Origin: Microcoleus sp. EPA2
GTDB taxonomy: Bacteria; Cyanobacteriota; Cyanobacteriia; Cyanobacteriales; Microcoleaceae
Direction: 5' to 3'
Assembly (NCBI GenBank): GCA_020882975.1
Contig: JAHRFD010000014.1
Coordinates: 79,628-143,627, forward strand
DNA length: 64,000 bases
Shown here one piece after another: positions 35,284 to 44,398 of the stretch. The position numbers were made by a program, and so were the translations under genes. A model generated the notes under the pieces. It ran no database searches. It saw nothing but the letters and a program-made list of their open reading frames with translations, and was not told where the DNA came from. Position 1 is the first letter of the stretch. Every line of letters begins with the position of its first letter.

Positions 35284-35811
35284 TTAAGAAATTTCGTTCT
35301 TAATATCCTGATTGCTCAGGTTCCCAAACTCACCACGTTTGCCTGTCCGGCGTGGTGATATCTTTTGGGCGTTTAGGTGTTGAACACCAGGTTTCGCGGA
35401 GTCCCCGCGTACCATTTTCAAAGCTCGATCTCCAATCGTTTTTGCAGCGCCAATATCGGCGTGTTCGTGATATCCACATTCTACACAGATGAATTTTTCA
35501 CCATCTCTATTTGATTTGTCGATCTGACCGCAATTCCTGCATTCTTGACTAGAATGTTTGGGATTAACTTTGATTACGATTTTTCCTTGCTTTGCAGCTA
35601 GATACTCAATCTTTAATCCCAAATCTCCCCAACTTGCATCGGAGATAGCACGATTCAATCCCTTTTTTCTGGATTGCCCGTTCTTCAGAAACCTTCCAGT
35701 TTTCTCATCACTTTTTACCTTGCATCGACGCATCATCCCAGAGATATTTAAATCTTCTATGGCAATCACATCGACGTTACGAGATACTATTAAATTCGCA
35801 GCTTTCCATAT
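35284..35811 (-). pseudogene. tnpB: 5'-truncated tnpB (RNA-guided nuclease/transposase OrfB) fragment
   Basis: About 175 residues matching only the C-terminal half of TnpB. RuvC subdomain II with the catalytic Glu in VDVIAIEDLNISGM, the helix GLNRAISDASWG, and a zinc finger CRNCGQ...CVECGY precede the last catalytic Asp in HADIGAAKT. The N-terminal wedge/REC region and the first RuvC Asp are missing. Homology starts about KAANLIVSRN (near 35805), exactly where the restriction-enzyme fragment ends, so tnpB and the endonuclease gene were joined by insertion plus deletion. The upstream residues of the open frame are read out of frame from the endonuclease gene. It cannot be an active nuclease alone. 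Confidence 0.88.
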
Positions 35812-36002
35812 TGCTGCTTCATAAAGTCCATGATTGGTGTTATTCCCAGCAGTGGAGATTTTGCCAAATCCCATGATTCTGCTGGCTTGATCTCCAGCAA
35901 AGCAAGCAGGGTTAAGGCTGAACGTTCGTTAAGCTGCCCTTTTGGAAAGCCAAGTGCTGCAAGTATTTCTAAAGCTTCATTGATGTGATTTTCGCTAGTC
36001 AT
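35808..36002 (-). pseudogene. 5' stump of a BsuBI/PstI-type restriction endonuclease gene
   Basis: About 65 residues: the phrases ALEILAALGFPKGQLNERSA, LTLLALLEIKPAESW and LLGITPIMDFMKQQYGK correspond to the N terminus of BsuBI/PstI-family type II endonucleases. The usual ~300-residue enzyme is cut off at QQYGK, where tnpB sequence begins; the frame then stops within three codons. It lies 15 bases downstream of the adenine methylase, the normal order for this kind of system. The catalytic C-terminal domain is absent from this window, so no restriction activity is expected. Confidence 0.8.
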
Positions 36003-36017
36003 TTGGTGATTTTATAA

Positions 36018-37592
36018 CTAATTTATTGCGTTCAGTAGTTGTTTTTCGACAAGTTCGTCAATTTGGCATTGTGTCGGAAATATTTCTCCCATTTGATTAC
36101 CAAGTAAGAGTAATTGCTCTAGACTAGGATACTTCAAACTCCGCAAATCTGTAGCATTGACTTGAGTATGCCCGCTGAAGAGTCGAAAAAACCTATCTAC
36201 AAGGTTGGAATTCAGATAAATTGCCAATCCTCGCGCGAGGATGAGGTCTAGTCCGCGTCCATGTTTGTGAAAGTAATTCAAATGATTTTCAAAACCAACC
36301 CTAGAATTATTAATTTGGTCCGCATCCCAAACTACTGCCACGATTCGCTTTTTCTCTTCTTTAGATGAGAAACGCTTGACCAAAACATAATGTTCGTTAG
36401 GAACGAGTAAAGGAGCAGTTTTATCGTTAACTGCTAAAGCTTGATGTTTTTTCGTTAGTGTGGGATATTCAACATAACCAGCAGAAAAGTGGGCGGGATA
36501 AATCAGGGGAACAGTACCATAATCTGGTTCTATTCGCAATTCAGATAAAACCCTAAAGTCAACAACCTTGCCTGTTGAGACTGTTAAAAATAGTTCTTTG
36601 AGAGTGAAACTAAATTGTGCCATTTTATAGACTATTTTCTGGTCTATAGAATTTGGCAAAATACGAATAAATTGCTCTGAATCACTAGGATTAACTAGCT
36701 CGTCATAGCGCAGTGAGTGAGATGAAATTAGGTAATCGCCAGCAGTTGTGCTTGAGTTGACAAGTACAGTATCTGGCTTTTCTATTTGTTTGGTAGCGCG
36801 AACAATCATAGTTTCTTGCAAAACTGCATCATCGGCAAAGGGCAACCGTCGCGATTCAAAGATGTGTAATTGACGTAAAGCCATCATTTGTAGCAATACT
36901 TTGCGAAAATCTCGAAAGTATAAACCGTTGCAAAAGCTACGCGGAGTAATCGATACTAATTCACCATTTGGTTTGAGTAAGTGAGCGGTGGCAACTATAA
37001 AACCAGCATAGAGATTACTGGTTTCTACTCCTATAGAACGAAGCAAACTTCGGACTTGGGATTTAGCATTAATCTTGGTATAGGGAGGATTGATAATTGC
37101 ATTGGTAAATTCCAGCTTTAATGCCTGTGTAAATAGATTAGGGTGTAACATATCAGCAGCGTCTTGAATGAAATCTAGTTGACGAATATCATAGGTAAAA
37201 GATATACCTGCACTGTGACATTCTCTACTGCACCAGTCTAAAGTTTGTTTGAGATATTCAATCAAAATAATGTCAATTTCATAAGCTGTAATGTGCAAGG
37301 TACGAGGTTTTTCGGGGCGCTGACACAGCTCGCAAACAACTGCTGCTAGCAGCGAACCAATACCAGCACCGGCATCTAACAGCGATATATCGGGACAGTT
37401 AAATTCAAACATTCTCGCCATTAAAACTGCCACGGATGAAGGTGTTAAAAATTGTCCTTTTTCTCCTCTCTGGCTTTGTTGCAACTTCCGGGTTGCTTCT
37501 GGGCGCAACAAGTCTACTCTTTCTAGGAGATTGCTGGCAGTTGTGTTTTTGTCAGCCGGAAGGGTTCGTGTTGGAAAATGTGGTGATATCAT
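36018..37592 (-). CDS. Type II N6-adenine DNA methyltransferase (BsuBI/PstI-type partner), now orphan
   Basis: 524 residues. Target-independent core (~1-270): QRGEKGQFLTPSSVAVLMAR, SAM-binding motif I LLDAGAGIGSLL (~75-86), acidic motif II YEIDIILIEYL, and catalytic motif IV NPPY (~170), diagnostic of N6-adenine amino-methyltransferases. The C-terminal half (~280-524) is the target-recognition region, with HGRGLDLILARGLAIYLNS and SGHTQVNATDLRSLKYPS. In this family the protected site is often CTGCAG, but specificity is not readable here. The companion nuclease gene is truncated, so this enzyme survives as a solitary methylase. Confidence 0.88.
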   Translation of the reverse strand: MISPHFPTRTLPADKNTTASNLLERVDLLRPEATRKLQQSQRGEKGQFLTPSSVAVLMARMFEFNCPDISLLDAGAGIGSLLAAVVCELCQRPEKPRTLHITAYEIDIILIEYLKQTLDWCSRECHSAGISFTYDIRQLDFIQDAADMLHPNLFTQALKLEFTNAIINPPYTKINAKSQVRSLLRSIGVETSNLYAGFIVATAHLLKPNGELVSITPRSFCNGLYFRDFRKVLLQMMALRQLHIFESRRLPFADDAVLQETMIVRATKQIEKPDTVLVNSSTTAGDYLISSHSLRYDELVNPSDSEQFIRILPNSIDQKIVYKMAQFSFTLKELFLTVSTGKVVDFRVLSELRIEPDYGTVPLIYPAHFSAGYVEYPTLTKKHQALAVNDKTAPLLVPNEHYVLVKRFSSKEEKKRIVAVVWDADQINNSRVGFENHLNYFHKHGRGLDLILARGLAIYLNSNLVDRFFRLFSGHTQVNATDLRSLKYPSLEQLLLLGNQMGEIFPTQCQIDELVEKQLLNAIN

Positions 37593-37668
37593 TTGTTGAG
37601 AAAAAGTCTATCTCTACTTGAGCTTATTTTCGCCTAAATTGGATGAGTGTTATTGAACCGCGAAGACG

Positions 37669-37700
37669 CGAAGGACACGAAGGAAGAAATAGGAAGTAAA
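37669..37700. repeat. Fragment of dispersed CCGCGAAGACGCGAAG-type repeat
   Basis: CCGCGAAGACGCGAAGGACA lies in the 287-base divergent space between the methylase and the hydrolase genes. It resembles the CCGCAGAGGGCGCAGAG element at 2993 and 40380. The rest of the space shows no gene. Confidence 0.5.
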
Positions 37701-37879
37701 TAAAATCTTCTACGGGGAAGGGAGTAAGAGGCAGGAGCGCCTTTTCCTGCATACCGTGTGTTTTGCAATCAGGATTTTACTTATTTACCCACTTAATATA
37801 ACATTGTGCGAAAATGTCAACCGGACTCTCAAATCAATAGTCCGTAAACAACAGTTAAACGCTCTCTCACACAATTCTG

Positions 37880-39487
37880 ATGCGTAAATCCAAAACATTC
37901 TTTTTGTCAAGCCTGTTTTCGATCGGCTTAACAATCAGTTTTCTCCTGACTCCAGGCTGGTTATCACACTGGTTTCCGAATCGGGCGATAGCAAATCCCC
38001 CCCCACAAACCCAAACTTCGGAATTTCGAGCCTTCTGGGTGGACGCATTTAATCCGGGCTTCAAAACACCTCAAGAAGTCACCAAATTGATTGCAGATGC
38101 TAAACTGGCTAACGCCAATGCGATCGTCGCCCAAGTTCGCCGCCGTGGTGATGCTTTTTACACCAGTGCGATCGAACCACGCACCCTCGATCCTAACGTT
38201 CCCGTCGGTTTCGATCCACTCCAAGATTTGATTGACAAAGCCCACGCCGCAGGTATGGAAGTCCACGCTTGGATGGTAACGCTACCAGTAGTTTCCGGCG
38301 GTAAACTGCCCGCGGGTCACGTTTGGCAACAACACGGACCTAATGCTCCAGGAAGGGACAATTGGGCGATGCTGACTTACGGTGGGGAATCGAAAGGTTT
38401 TCTCGATCCGGGCCATCCAGATGCCTTGGATTATACTGTTTCCGTCTATTTGGACTTGCTGAAGCGTTACGATGTGGACGGCGTACAGTTGGATTACGTG
38501 CGCTATGGCGGGCCGGATTGGGGCTACAATCCGACTGCGATCGCCCGTTTTAACCAGCAAACGGGGCGCACTGGTACACCGAAACCAAGCGATCCCGCCT
38601 GGATGCAGTGGCGGCGCGATCGCGTGACGGAATTAGTGCGGAAGCTTTATGTAGAAGCCCTGGCGATTAAACCGCGAGTGAAAGTGACGGCGGCGACGAT
38701 CGCCTGGGGCGACGGCCCGAAAAATGATGAAGGTTGGTATAAAACGCAACCTTACAAAGAAGTCCTGCAAGATTGGCGGGCTTGGCTGGAAGAAGGGATC
38801 GTCGATATGGCGATGCCGATGACGTACCAGCGCGAGTACAAGCCGCAGCAGAAACGCGGTTACGACAATTGGATTGAGTACGCTAAAGACCATCAATACA
38901 ACCGCCAAATTGCGATCGGACCTGGTAATTATCTCAACTACATTGAAGACACCCTAGCCCAGATTCGCCGCGCCGAAGCGCCATCTGCTAAAGGAAATCA
39001 AGTCGCAGGCACGGTGCTGTATTCCTACGCTAGCAGCAACGTCTATGCTAATGTCGAACTGCGATCGGGCGGTAGTGGCGATTTGCCCCGTCAGCCCTGG
39101 AAATTCGTGTCCCAGAGTAATGATTGGTTTTATAACGCCCTGTCCCACCCCACTCAATACGTGGACGGCGCTACGGGCAGAACTGTTCAAACTCAGCCTG
39201 TGTGGGCTACTCCGGCGGAGATTCCCGATATGCCTTGGAAGTCGCGGCCGACTATGGGTGCGATCGCGGGCAATTTGCAACAGTGTTCTAGAACTTGCGA
39301 CGGTGCGAGCTTGACATTACAGGCGATCGATGCTCCCGCCAAAGTGCGTCAACTCCGCACCGATGGTAAAGGATGGTTTGGGGCGATCGAGCTTTCTCCT
39401 GGTTCTTATCAGTTGAAAGTTGATGGAACTCAAATTCAACAAACTGTTAATGTTGCCGCAGGTGAGGTCGCAAAAATGAATTTGTAG
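37880..39487 (+). CDS. Glycoside hydrolase-like 10 (GHL10/DUF187) exported protein
   Basis: 535 residues with a signal peptide or anchor (~8-30, FFLSSLFSIGLTISFLLTPG). The GHL10 barrel (~48-400) starts EFRAFWVDAFNPGFKTPQEV and contains ANAIVAQVRRRGDAFY, AGMEVHAWMVTLP, VDGVQLDYVRYGG (the Asp-Tyr-hR motif) and IVDMAMPMTYQREYK. The C-terminal domain (~430-535) is beta-rich with a PEGA-like end, SPGSYQLKVDGTQIQQTV. GHL10 proteins are thought to act on envelope polysaccharide; activity is mostly unproven. No operon partner is evident. Confidence 0.9.
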   Translation: MRKSKTFFLSSLFSIGLTISFLLTPGWLSHWFPNRAIANPPPQTQTSEFRAFWVDAFNPGFKTPQEVTKLIADAKLANANAIVAQVRRRGDAFYTSAIEPRTLDPNVPVGFDPLQDLIDKAHAAGMEVHAWMVTLPVVSGGKLPAGHVWQQHGPNAPGRDNWAMLTYGGESKGFLDPGHPDALDYTVSVYLDLLKRYDVDGVQLDYVRYGGPDWGYNPTAIARFNQQTGRTGTPKPSDPAWMQWRRDRVTELVRKLYVEALAIKPRVKVTAATIAWGDGPKNDEGWYKTQPYKEVLQDWRAWLEEGIVDMAMPMTYQREYKPQQKRGYDNWIEYAKDHQYNRQIAIGPGNYLNYIEDTLAQIRRAEAPSAKGNQVAGTVLYSYASSNVYANVELRSGGSGDLPRQPWKFVSQSNDWFYNALSHPTQYVDGATGRTVQTQPVWATPAEIPDMPWKSRPTMGAIAGNLQQCSRTCDGASLTLQAIDAPAKVRQLRTDGKGWFGAIELSPGSYQLKVDGTQIQQTVNVAAGEVAKMNL

Positions 39488-39507
39488 TAAAGATTTCACT
39501 CTTTTCT

Positions 39508-39593
39508 ACTCGTTCCCAGGAAGAGCCTGGTAACGCAGATAGGCGAGGAAGAGTCTCGCTTACATCGGTTCCCAGGTTCTGCCTGGGAACCCG
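39508..39593. repeat. GTTCCCAGG...CCTGGGAAC dispersed palindromic element
   Basis: Composed of GTTCCCAGGAAGAGCCTGG, a centre with GGCGAGGAAGAGTCTCGCT, and GTTCCCAGGTTCTGCCTGGG. The same modules recur at 51461-51575 in a different order, so this is a mobile or amplifying repeat family. Confidence 0.8.
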
Positions 39594-39646
39594 TTAAGCT
39601 ACAATTAAATTATTCCACATCATATTATAAATTTAGTGAGGGAACT

Positions 39647-40231
39647 ATGCTCATCACAGAAGCCCCTTTCACGCTCCGCAAATGGACAGTTGAAGAATAT
39701 CACAAGTTGGGAGAAATAGGATTTTTTAACCCAGAGGAGCGAGTGGAATTAATTGCAGGAAATATTATCCAAATGAGTGCAAAAGGAACTGCTCACACTT
39801 CAGCCACTAGACGTACTGCTAGCGTGCTGCGCAATCTTCTGGGAGATCGGGCTGCTGTTTATACCCAAGATCCGATCGCCCTCGACGACAATTCTGAGCC
39901 TGAACCGGATATCACTTTAGTAATAATAGATCCGTTGGATTATGCGACTCACCATCCAACTCCTTCAGAGGTATATCTGATTATCGAAGTAGCAGATAGC
40001 AGCTTAACTTACGATCGCCAAGTTAAAGCGAAAATTTACGCGCGATCGGGAATTGCCGATTATTGGGTATTAAATGTGAACGATCGGCAACTTCATGTTT
40101 TTCGAGAACCTGCTGAAAATGGGTATCAAAGCGAATTGATTCTTGGGGAAAATGGGAGCATTTCACCGCTGCATTTTCCGGCTGTCAATATCGCAATTCC
40201 CGAAATGTTGCCACCAATTAGATCGAATTGA
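39647..40231 (+). CDS. Uma2-family putative endonuclease
   Basis: 194 residues. Opening FTLRKWTVEEYHKLGEIGFF and ERVELIAGNIIQMSAKG contain the family's E-x-x-x-G. EPEPDITLVIID gives the PD of the nuclease core, YLIIEVADSSLTYDRQVKA the catalytic Glu and following D-x-x-x-K, and IADYWVLNVNDRQLHVFREP the final strand. A second, distantly related family member lies on the minus strand at 28.3-28.9 kb. Role unproven; family members are often lone accessory genes. The start ATG 39647 has AGGGA seven bases upstream. Confidence 0.9.
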   Translation: MLITEAPFTLRKWTVEEYHKLGEIGFFNPEERVELIAGNIIQMSAKGTAHTSATRRTASVLRNLLGDRAAVYTQDPIALDDNSEPEPDITLVIIDPLDYATHHPTPSEVYLIIEVADSSLTYDRQVKAKIYARSGIADYWVLNVNDRQLHVFREPAENGYQSELILGENGSISPLHFPAVNIAIPEMLPPIRSN

Positions 40232-40282
40232 AAACGGCTGTAGCAATTCTATAGCAATTCTAAATCATTTGTGAATTTCTTG

Positions 40283-40322
40283 CTCCCTCCCCTTAGTAAG
40301 GGGAGGGTTGGGGTGGGGTAAA
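40283..40322. repeat. C/G-rich palindromic repeat in spacer, followed by a CCGCAGAGGGCG element
   Basis: CTCCCTCCCCTTAGTAAGGG followed by GAGGGTTGGGGTGGGG. From about 40380 an AACCGCAGAGGGCGCTCTTG arm of the 2993-type element follows. The space lies between convergent Uma2 and argF genes. Confidence 0.8.
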
Positions 40323-40470
40323 AAACTTGCGACTCATTTAGGACTGCTATATTTATTTTTGAATTAGATTTTTTTGTATTAACCGCAGAGGGCGCTCTTG
40401 GCGCAGAGAGAGAAGAGGTTGGGATAGAGAGATTGGCTTTCCTCTGATTCTTCTCTTCTGCTTTCTGTTG

Positions 40471-41391
40471 TTAATCGCTTTCGAGAATCGCCGCCAGCAA
40501 AGCTTGCTGAGCGTGCATCCGATTTTCCGCCTGATCCCAAACCCGCGATTGACTCCCTTCAATTACCCCATCCGTAATCTCTTCATCTCGGTGCGCCGGC
40601 AAACAGTGCAGTACAATCGCATTCCCATCGGCTAACTCCACCAACTCTTCATTTACCTGAAAAGGCTCAAACAAAGGAATCCTACTTGTCGCTTCCTCTT
40701 CCTGTCCCATACTTGCCCAAACATCAGTATAAATTACTTGAGCTTCCTTAGCAGCCGCTTTGGCATCAGCAGTCACAGTCACTTCTGTCTTTCCCTTCGC
40801 AATCGCCTTTGCCTTTTCCACAATCTCAGGATTTGGCATAAAGTCTTGAGGACAAGCAATTCTCACATTCATCCCCATCATTGCACAGCCCAACATCAGC
40901 GAATTCGCCATATTATTGCCATCGCCAAAATAAGCCAAAGTCACCCCTTCCCACTTGCCAAAACACTCTTTTACTGTCATTAAATCCGCCAATACTTGAC
41001 AGGGGTGTTCGTCATCAGTCAGCGCATTAATTACAGGTATTTTTGCATAATTAGCAAAAGTTACTAAATCCTTTTGATCGAAAGTCCTAATCGCTAAAAC
41101 ATCCAAATATCGGTCTAATACTCTGGCTGTATCCACCAAAGGTTCCCCACGGCTGACTTGAGTAACATTAGGATTGAGGTCAATAACTTGACCTCCTAAT
41201 TTATACATTGCCACCGTAAAACTCACCCGTGTGCGTGTTGAAGCTTTAGAAAATAACAAGCCGAGAACTTTATTTCGTTTCAGCTTCACCATTCCCGATT
41301 TCAGGCTCGCACCTAGGTCTAACAAATAAGTTAATTCGTCAATACTTAAATCTGCTAGACTTAATAAATCTCGCCCTTTTAATGAGTCCAT
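40471..41391 (-). CDS. argF: Ornithine carbamoyltransferase
   Basis: 306 residues from ATG 41391 (MDSLKGRDLLSLADLS); an in-frame ATG at 41415 would add eight residues not seen in the family. The carbamoyl-phosphate loop is STRTRVSF, HPCQVLADLMTVKE supplies the conserved His-Pro-Cys-Gln, and the ornithine-binding end is HCLPAHRDEEITD with the catalytic Cys. It makes citrulline from ornithine and carbamoyl phosphate in arginine biosynthesis. Length is normal. No arginine-repressor operator was recognised. It is monocistronic or followed only by repeats. Confidence 0.96.
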   Translation of the reverse strand: MDSLKGRDLLSLADLSIDELTYLLDLGASLKSGMVKLKRNKVLGLLFSKASTRTRVSFTVAMYKLGGQVIDLNPNVTQVSRGEPLVDTARVLDRYLDVLAIRTFDQKDLVTFANYAKIPVINALTDDEHPCQVLADLMTVKECFGKWEGVTLAYFGDGNNMANSLMLGCAMMGMNVRIACPQDFMPNPEIVEKAKAIAKGKTEVTVTADAKAAAKEAQVIYTDVWASMGQEEEATSRIPLFEPFQVNEELVELADGNAIVLHCLPAHRDEEITDGVIEGSQSRVWDQAENRMHAQQALLAAILESD

Positions 41392-41480
41392 ATTTACCCC
41401 CACACGAGTTTTCAATTATACGTTAAATCTGCGCCCGCAGAGCCGAGCTTTGTTTTTGTTCCCACGAGGTTTCCCTGGTT

Positions 41481-42494
41481 TCAACTTGCGGGTAATTGCT
41501 CGATCGCGCGATCGATCGAATCGCAACCTTGTTCCACCGTTTCTACCACCGCCAACAAGCCCCGCAATTCCGCTGCACCGGGGAATCCCTTAGCATACCA
41601 GGTTAAGTGCTTGCGCGCTTGAGACACACCGCTGTCACCCTTATATTCCCACAAAGCCCGCAAATGTTCCTTAGCACATTCGAGCCGTTCAATTGGTGTC
41701 GGAGTTATCTTTTCCACACCAGTTTTGATGAAATAATCCACCTCTCCCACCAAGAAAGGATAGCCCAAAGTTCCCCGCGAACACATCACTCCATCCGCCC
41801 CTGTTTCTTCCAGACAGCGTATCGCCGCCTCAACAGAAAAGATGTCTCCGTTGGCGATCACAGGAATCGATAAAACTTCCTTAACACGACGAATCCATTC
41901 CCATTTTGCCTGGCCGTTGTAACCTTGCGATCGAGTTCGACCATGGACAGTAATCATTTTTGCTCCCGCATCTTCCATCCGTTTGGCAAAATCCAAAATA
42001 TTAATTTCTTTGTCCGTCCAACCAATGCGAGTTTTCACAGTCACAGGAACATCTACAGCTTGCACAACTGCCCGCACAATTGCCTCAGCAGTTTCTGGAG
42101 CTCGTAGCAAGGAAGAACCGCCACCATTTTTAGTAATTTTGTTAACCGGACAGCCCATATTAATATCAACTGTATCCGCCCCTTCTGCCACTGCCTTCTG
42201 TGCCGCTTCTGCCAAAAAATCTGGGCGACAGTCAAATAATTGAATGCTAATTGGGCGTTCATTCGGGTCAACTTCCATAATTCTCGGCAGTTGCTTGACG
42301 TAGTGCAAACCCGTAGCATTCACCATTTCGGTATACATCATTGAATCCGGTGCGTAGCGGCGCACCAAGCGGCGAAATACTAAATCTGTAACACCCGACA
42401 ACGGCGATTGCAACACGCGACTGTTTACTTCAAAATCGCCGATTTTCAGAGGAGTTGCTAATCTTTTTTGTAATTCTGGAGAGAGAGTAAGCAT
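41481..42494 (-). CDS. dus: tRNA-dihydrouridine synthase (DusB/NifR3 family)
   Basis: 337 residues. FMN-dependent TIM barrel with SPLSGVTDLVFRRLVRRY at the start, TEMVNATGLHY, the catalytic Cys in DINMGCPVNKITKNGGGSSL and ITVHGRTRSQGYNG; the C-terminal helical domain (~250-337) includes KHLTWYAKGFPGAAELR, typical of DusB/NifR3 proteins. It reduces specific uridines in tRNA to dihydrouridine. It lies 89 bases upstream of argF on the same strand, so the two may share a transcript, but no functional link is known. Confidence 0.95.
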   Translation of the reverse strand: MLTLSPELQKRLATPLKIGDFEVNSRVLQSPLSGVTDLVFRRLVRRYAPDSMMYTEMVNATGLHYVKQLPRIMEVDPNERPISIQLFDCRPDFLAEAAQKAVAEGADTVDINMGCPVNKITKNGGGSSLLRAPETAEAIVRAVVQAVDVPVTVKTRIGWTDKEINILDFAKRMEDAGAKMITVHGRTRSQGYNGQAKWEWIRRVKEVLSIPVIANGDIFSVEAAIRCLEETGADGVMCSRGTLGYPFLVGEVDYFIKTGVEKITPTPIERLECAKEHLRALWEYKGDSGVSQARKHLTWYAKGFPGAAELRGLLAVVETVEQGCDSIDRAIEQLPAS

Positions 42495-42727
42495 AGTCGA
42501 TTGGTTCTGAGATAGTAATTGAATTCTAATATCTGTATATTGTACAACATTAAGTATTTATACTTTAAAAATTAAAAAACGAATACAAGGCCCACAAGAA
42601 ATTCACTATTTGTGGAACAGGTAGTTCAGTCTGTGATGGAAACAGGTACAAGATGTGAGTTTTGAACTACAATTGGTTGATTCGCGATGATGCCGATCGA
42701 ACATTAAAAAAATTGTAGAGAATTCCT

Positions 42728-44320
42728 ATGGATGCCACAGCACTCTGGCAACGCTATCAAGACTGGCTTTACTATCACTCTGGATTGGGACTTTACCTCG
42801 ATATCAGTCGCATGAGCTTCGACGACGCTTTCGTCACTACAATGAAACCCAAATTTGACAAAGCTTTCAAAGACATGACAGCTTTAGAAGCAGGGGCGAT
42901 CGCCAATCCCGACGAACACCGCATGGTAGGCCACTACTGGCTCCGCAACCCCGATATCGCCCCCACCCCAGAACTCAAACAAGAAATAGTCCAGACGCTA
43001 CAGCAAATCGAAACATTTGTCAAGAAAGTTCAAAGCCGCGACATCAAGCCACCCTTCGCTCCCCAATTTACCGATATCATCTCCATCGGCATCGGTGGTT
43101 CCGCCCTCGGCCCCCAATTTGTCTCCGAAGCTTTATCCCCAGACATTCCGCCCCTAGCCATACATTTTATCGACAACACAGACCCAGCAGGAATCGATCG
43201 CATCCTCAACCAAATCAAAGACAAACTCGTCAGCACCCTAGTAATTACCATCTCCAAATCCGGCGGCACCCCCGAACCCCGCAACGGCATGATCGAAGTG
43301 CAAAAAGCCTTCGCCACCCAAAAACTCGACTTTGCCAAACAAGCCATAGCCATCACCGGAGTAGACAGCCAACTAGACAAATTAGCCAAATCCGAAGGCT
43401 GGATTACCACCTTCCCCATGGCAGATTGGGTAGGAGGCAGAACTTCCGAACTCTCCGCAGTCGGACTTTTGCCAGCAGCTCTGCAAGGCATAGACATCTC
43501 GGCAATGCTCGACGGTGCTAAAGTCATGGACGAAGCCACCAGAAACACCGAAATTAAACACAATCCCGCCGCCCTTTTAGCCCTGAGTTGGTATTTTGCC
43601 TGCAACGGACGTGGCGAAAAAGATATGGTAGTTCTCCCCTACAAAGATTCACTCCTATTGTTCAGTCGCTATTTGCAGCAATTAGTTATGGAATCTATAG
43701 GAAAAGAGAAAGATTTAGACGGCAACACCGTGTATCAAGGCATAGCAGTCTACGGCAACAAAGGCACAACGGATCAACACGCCTACGTCCAACAATTACG
43801 AGAAGGCGTCCCGAATTTCTTCCTCACATTTATTGAAGTTTTGGAAGACAGACAAGGCATTTCTCCCGAAGTTGAAACCGGGGTAACATCGGGAGATTAT
43901 TTGTCGGGCTTGTTCCAGGGAACTCGACAAGCTTTGTCGGAAAATCAACGAGATTCAATTACTGTCACCATTCCTCAAGTCAATCCTCGCACAGTAGGAG
44001 CCTTAATCGCTCTCTACGAAAGAGCCGTAGGTTTTTACGGTTCCTTGGTCAATGTCAACGCCTATCACCAACCAGGTGTCGAAGCAGGCAAAAAAGCCGC
44101 CGCTGCTGTATTAGACTTGCAAAAACAGGTACTGGAAGTTCTCAAACAGTCGTCCACTCCTCTCTCTGTCACAGAAATAGCCAAAAAAGCAGGAAAGCCA
44201 GAGCAAATAGAGACAATTTACAAAATTGTGCGCCATTTGGCAGCCAACGGTCGAGGTGTTGTTTTAGAAGGTAATTTTGGGCAACCTGCTACTTTGACTA
44301 CAAGCTATAAAGGAAGTTAA
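42728..44320 (+). CDS. pgi: Glucose-6-phosphate isomerase
   Basis: 530 residues, the length of cyanobacterial enzymes. The SIS fold carries the substrate phosphate loop [17 protein letters not shown] and [16 protein letters not shown], with [20 protein letters not shown] following. The catalytic His/Glu region includes [16 protein letters not shown], with the conserved Lys near [20 protein letters not shown]-terminal extension (~460-530) with [20 protein letters not shown] is a winged-helix-like tail seen in cyanobacterial homologues. It interconverts glucose-6-P and fructose-6-P in glycolysis and the oxidative pentose phosphate route. An inverted repeat follows immediately. Confidence 0.97.
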   Translation: MDATALWQRYQDWLYYHSGLGLYLDISRMSFDDAFVTTMKPKFDKAFKDMTALEAGAIANPDEHRMVGHYWLRNPDIAPTPELKQEIVQTLQQIETFVKKVQSRDIKPPFAPQFTDIISIGIGGSALGPQFVSEALSPDIPPLAIHFIDNTDPAGIDRILNQIKDKLVSTLVITISKSGGTPEPRNGMIEVQKAFATQKLDFAKQAIAITGVDSQLDKLAKSEGWITTFPMADWVGGRTSELSAVGLLPAALQGIDISAMLDGAKVMDEATRNTEIKHNPAALLALSWYFACNGRGEKDMVVLPYKDSLLLFSRYLQQLVMESIGKEKDLDGNTVYQGIAVYGNKGTTDQHAYVQQLREGVPNFFLTFIEVLEDRQGISPEVETGVTSGDYLSGLFQGTRQALSENQRDSITVTIPQVNPRTVGALIALYERAVGFYGSLVNVNAYHQPGVEAGKKAAAAVLDLQKQVLEVLKQSSTPLSVTEIAKKAGKPEQIETIYKIVRHLAANGRGVVLEGNFGQPATLTTSYKGS

Positions 44321-44384
44321 ACAGTAAAATTAAAAATTAAAAGTGAAATTAGTCATTTTTAATTTTTAATGCTCACTGTTTAAC
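44316..44384. repeat. Inverted repeat overlapping the pgi stop codon
   Basis: Arms GTTAAACAGT (44316) and ACTGTTTAAC (44375), with inner AT-rich arms of AATTAAAAATTAAAA type. The stem would span the pgi stop and could stop transcription before the response-regulator gene. Such AATTAAAAATT elements are common between cyanobacterial genes. Confidence 0.7.
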
Positions 44385-44398
44385 TTTTAATTCCCCCC

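Noticed and set aside
35812..35874. First ~20 residues of the tnpB open frame as genuine TnpB
   Set aside because: This DNA encodes the end of the restriction-enzyme stump in another frame, so the residues are an accident of the fusion.
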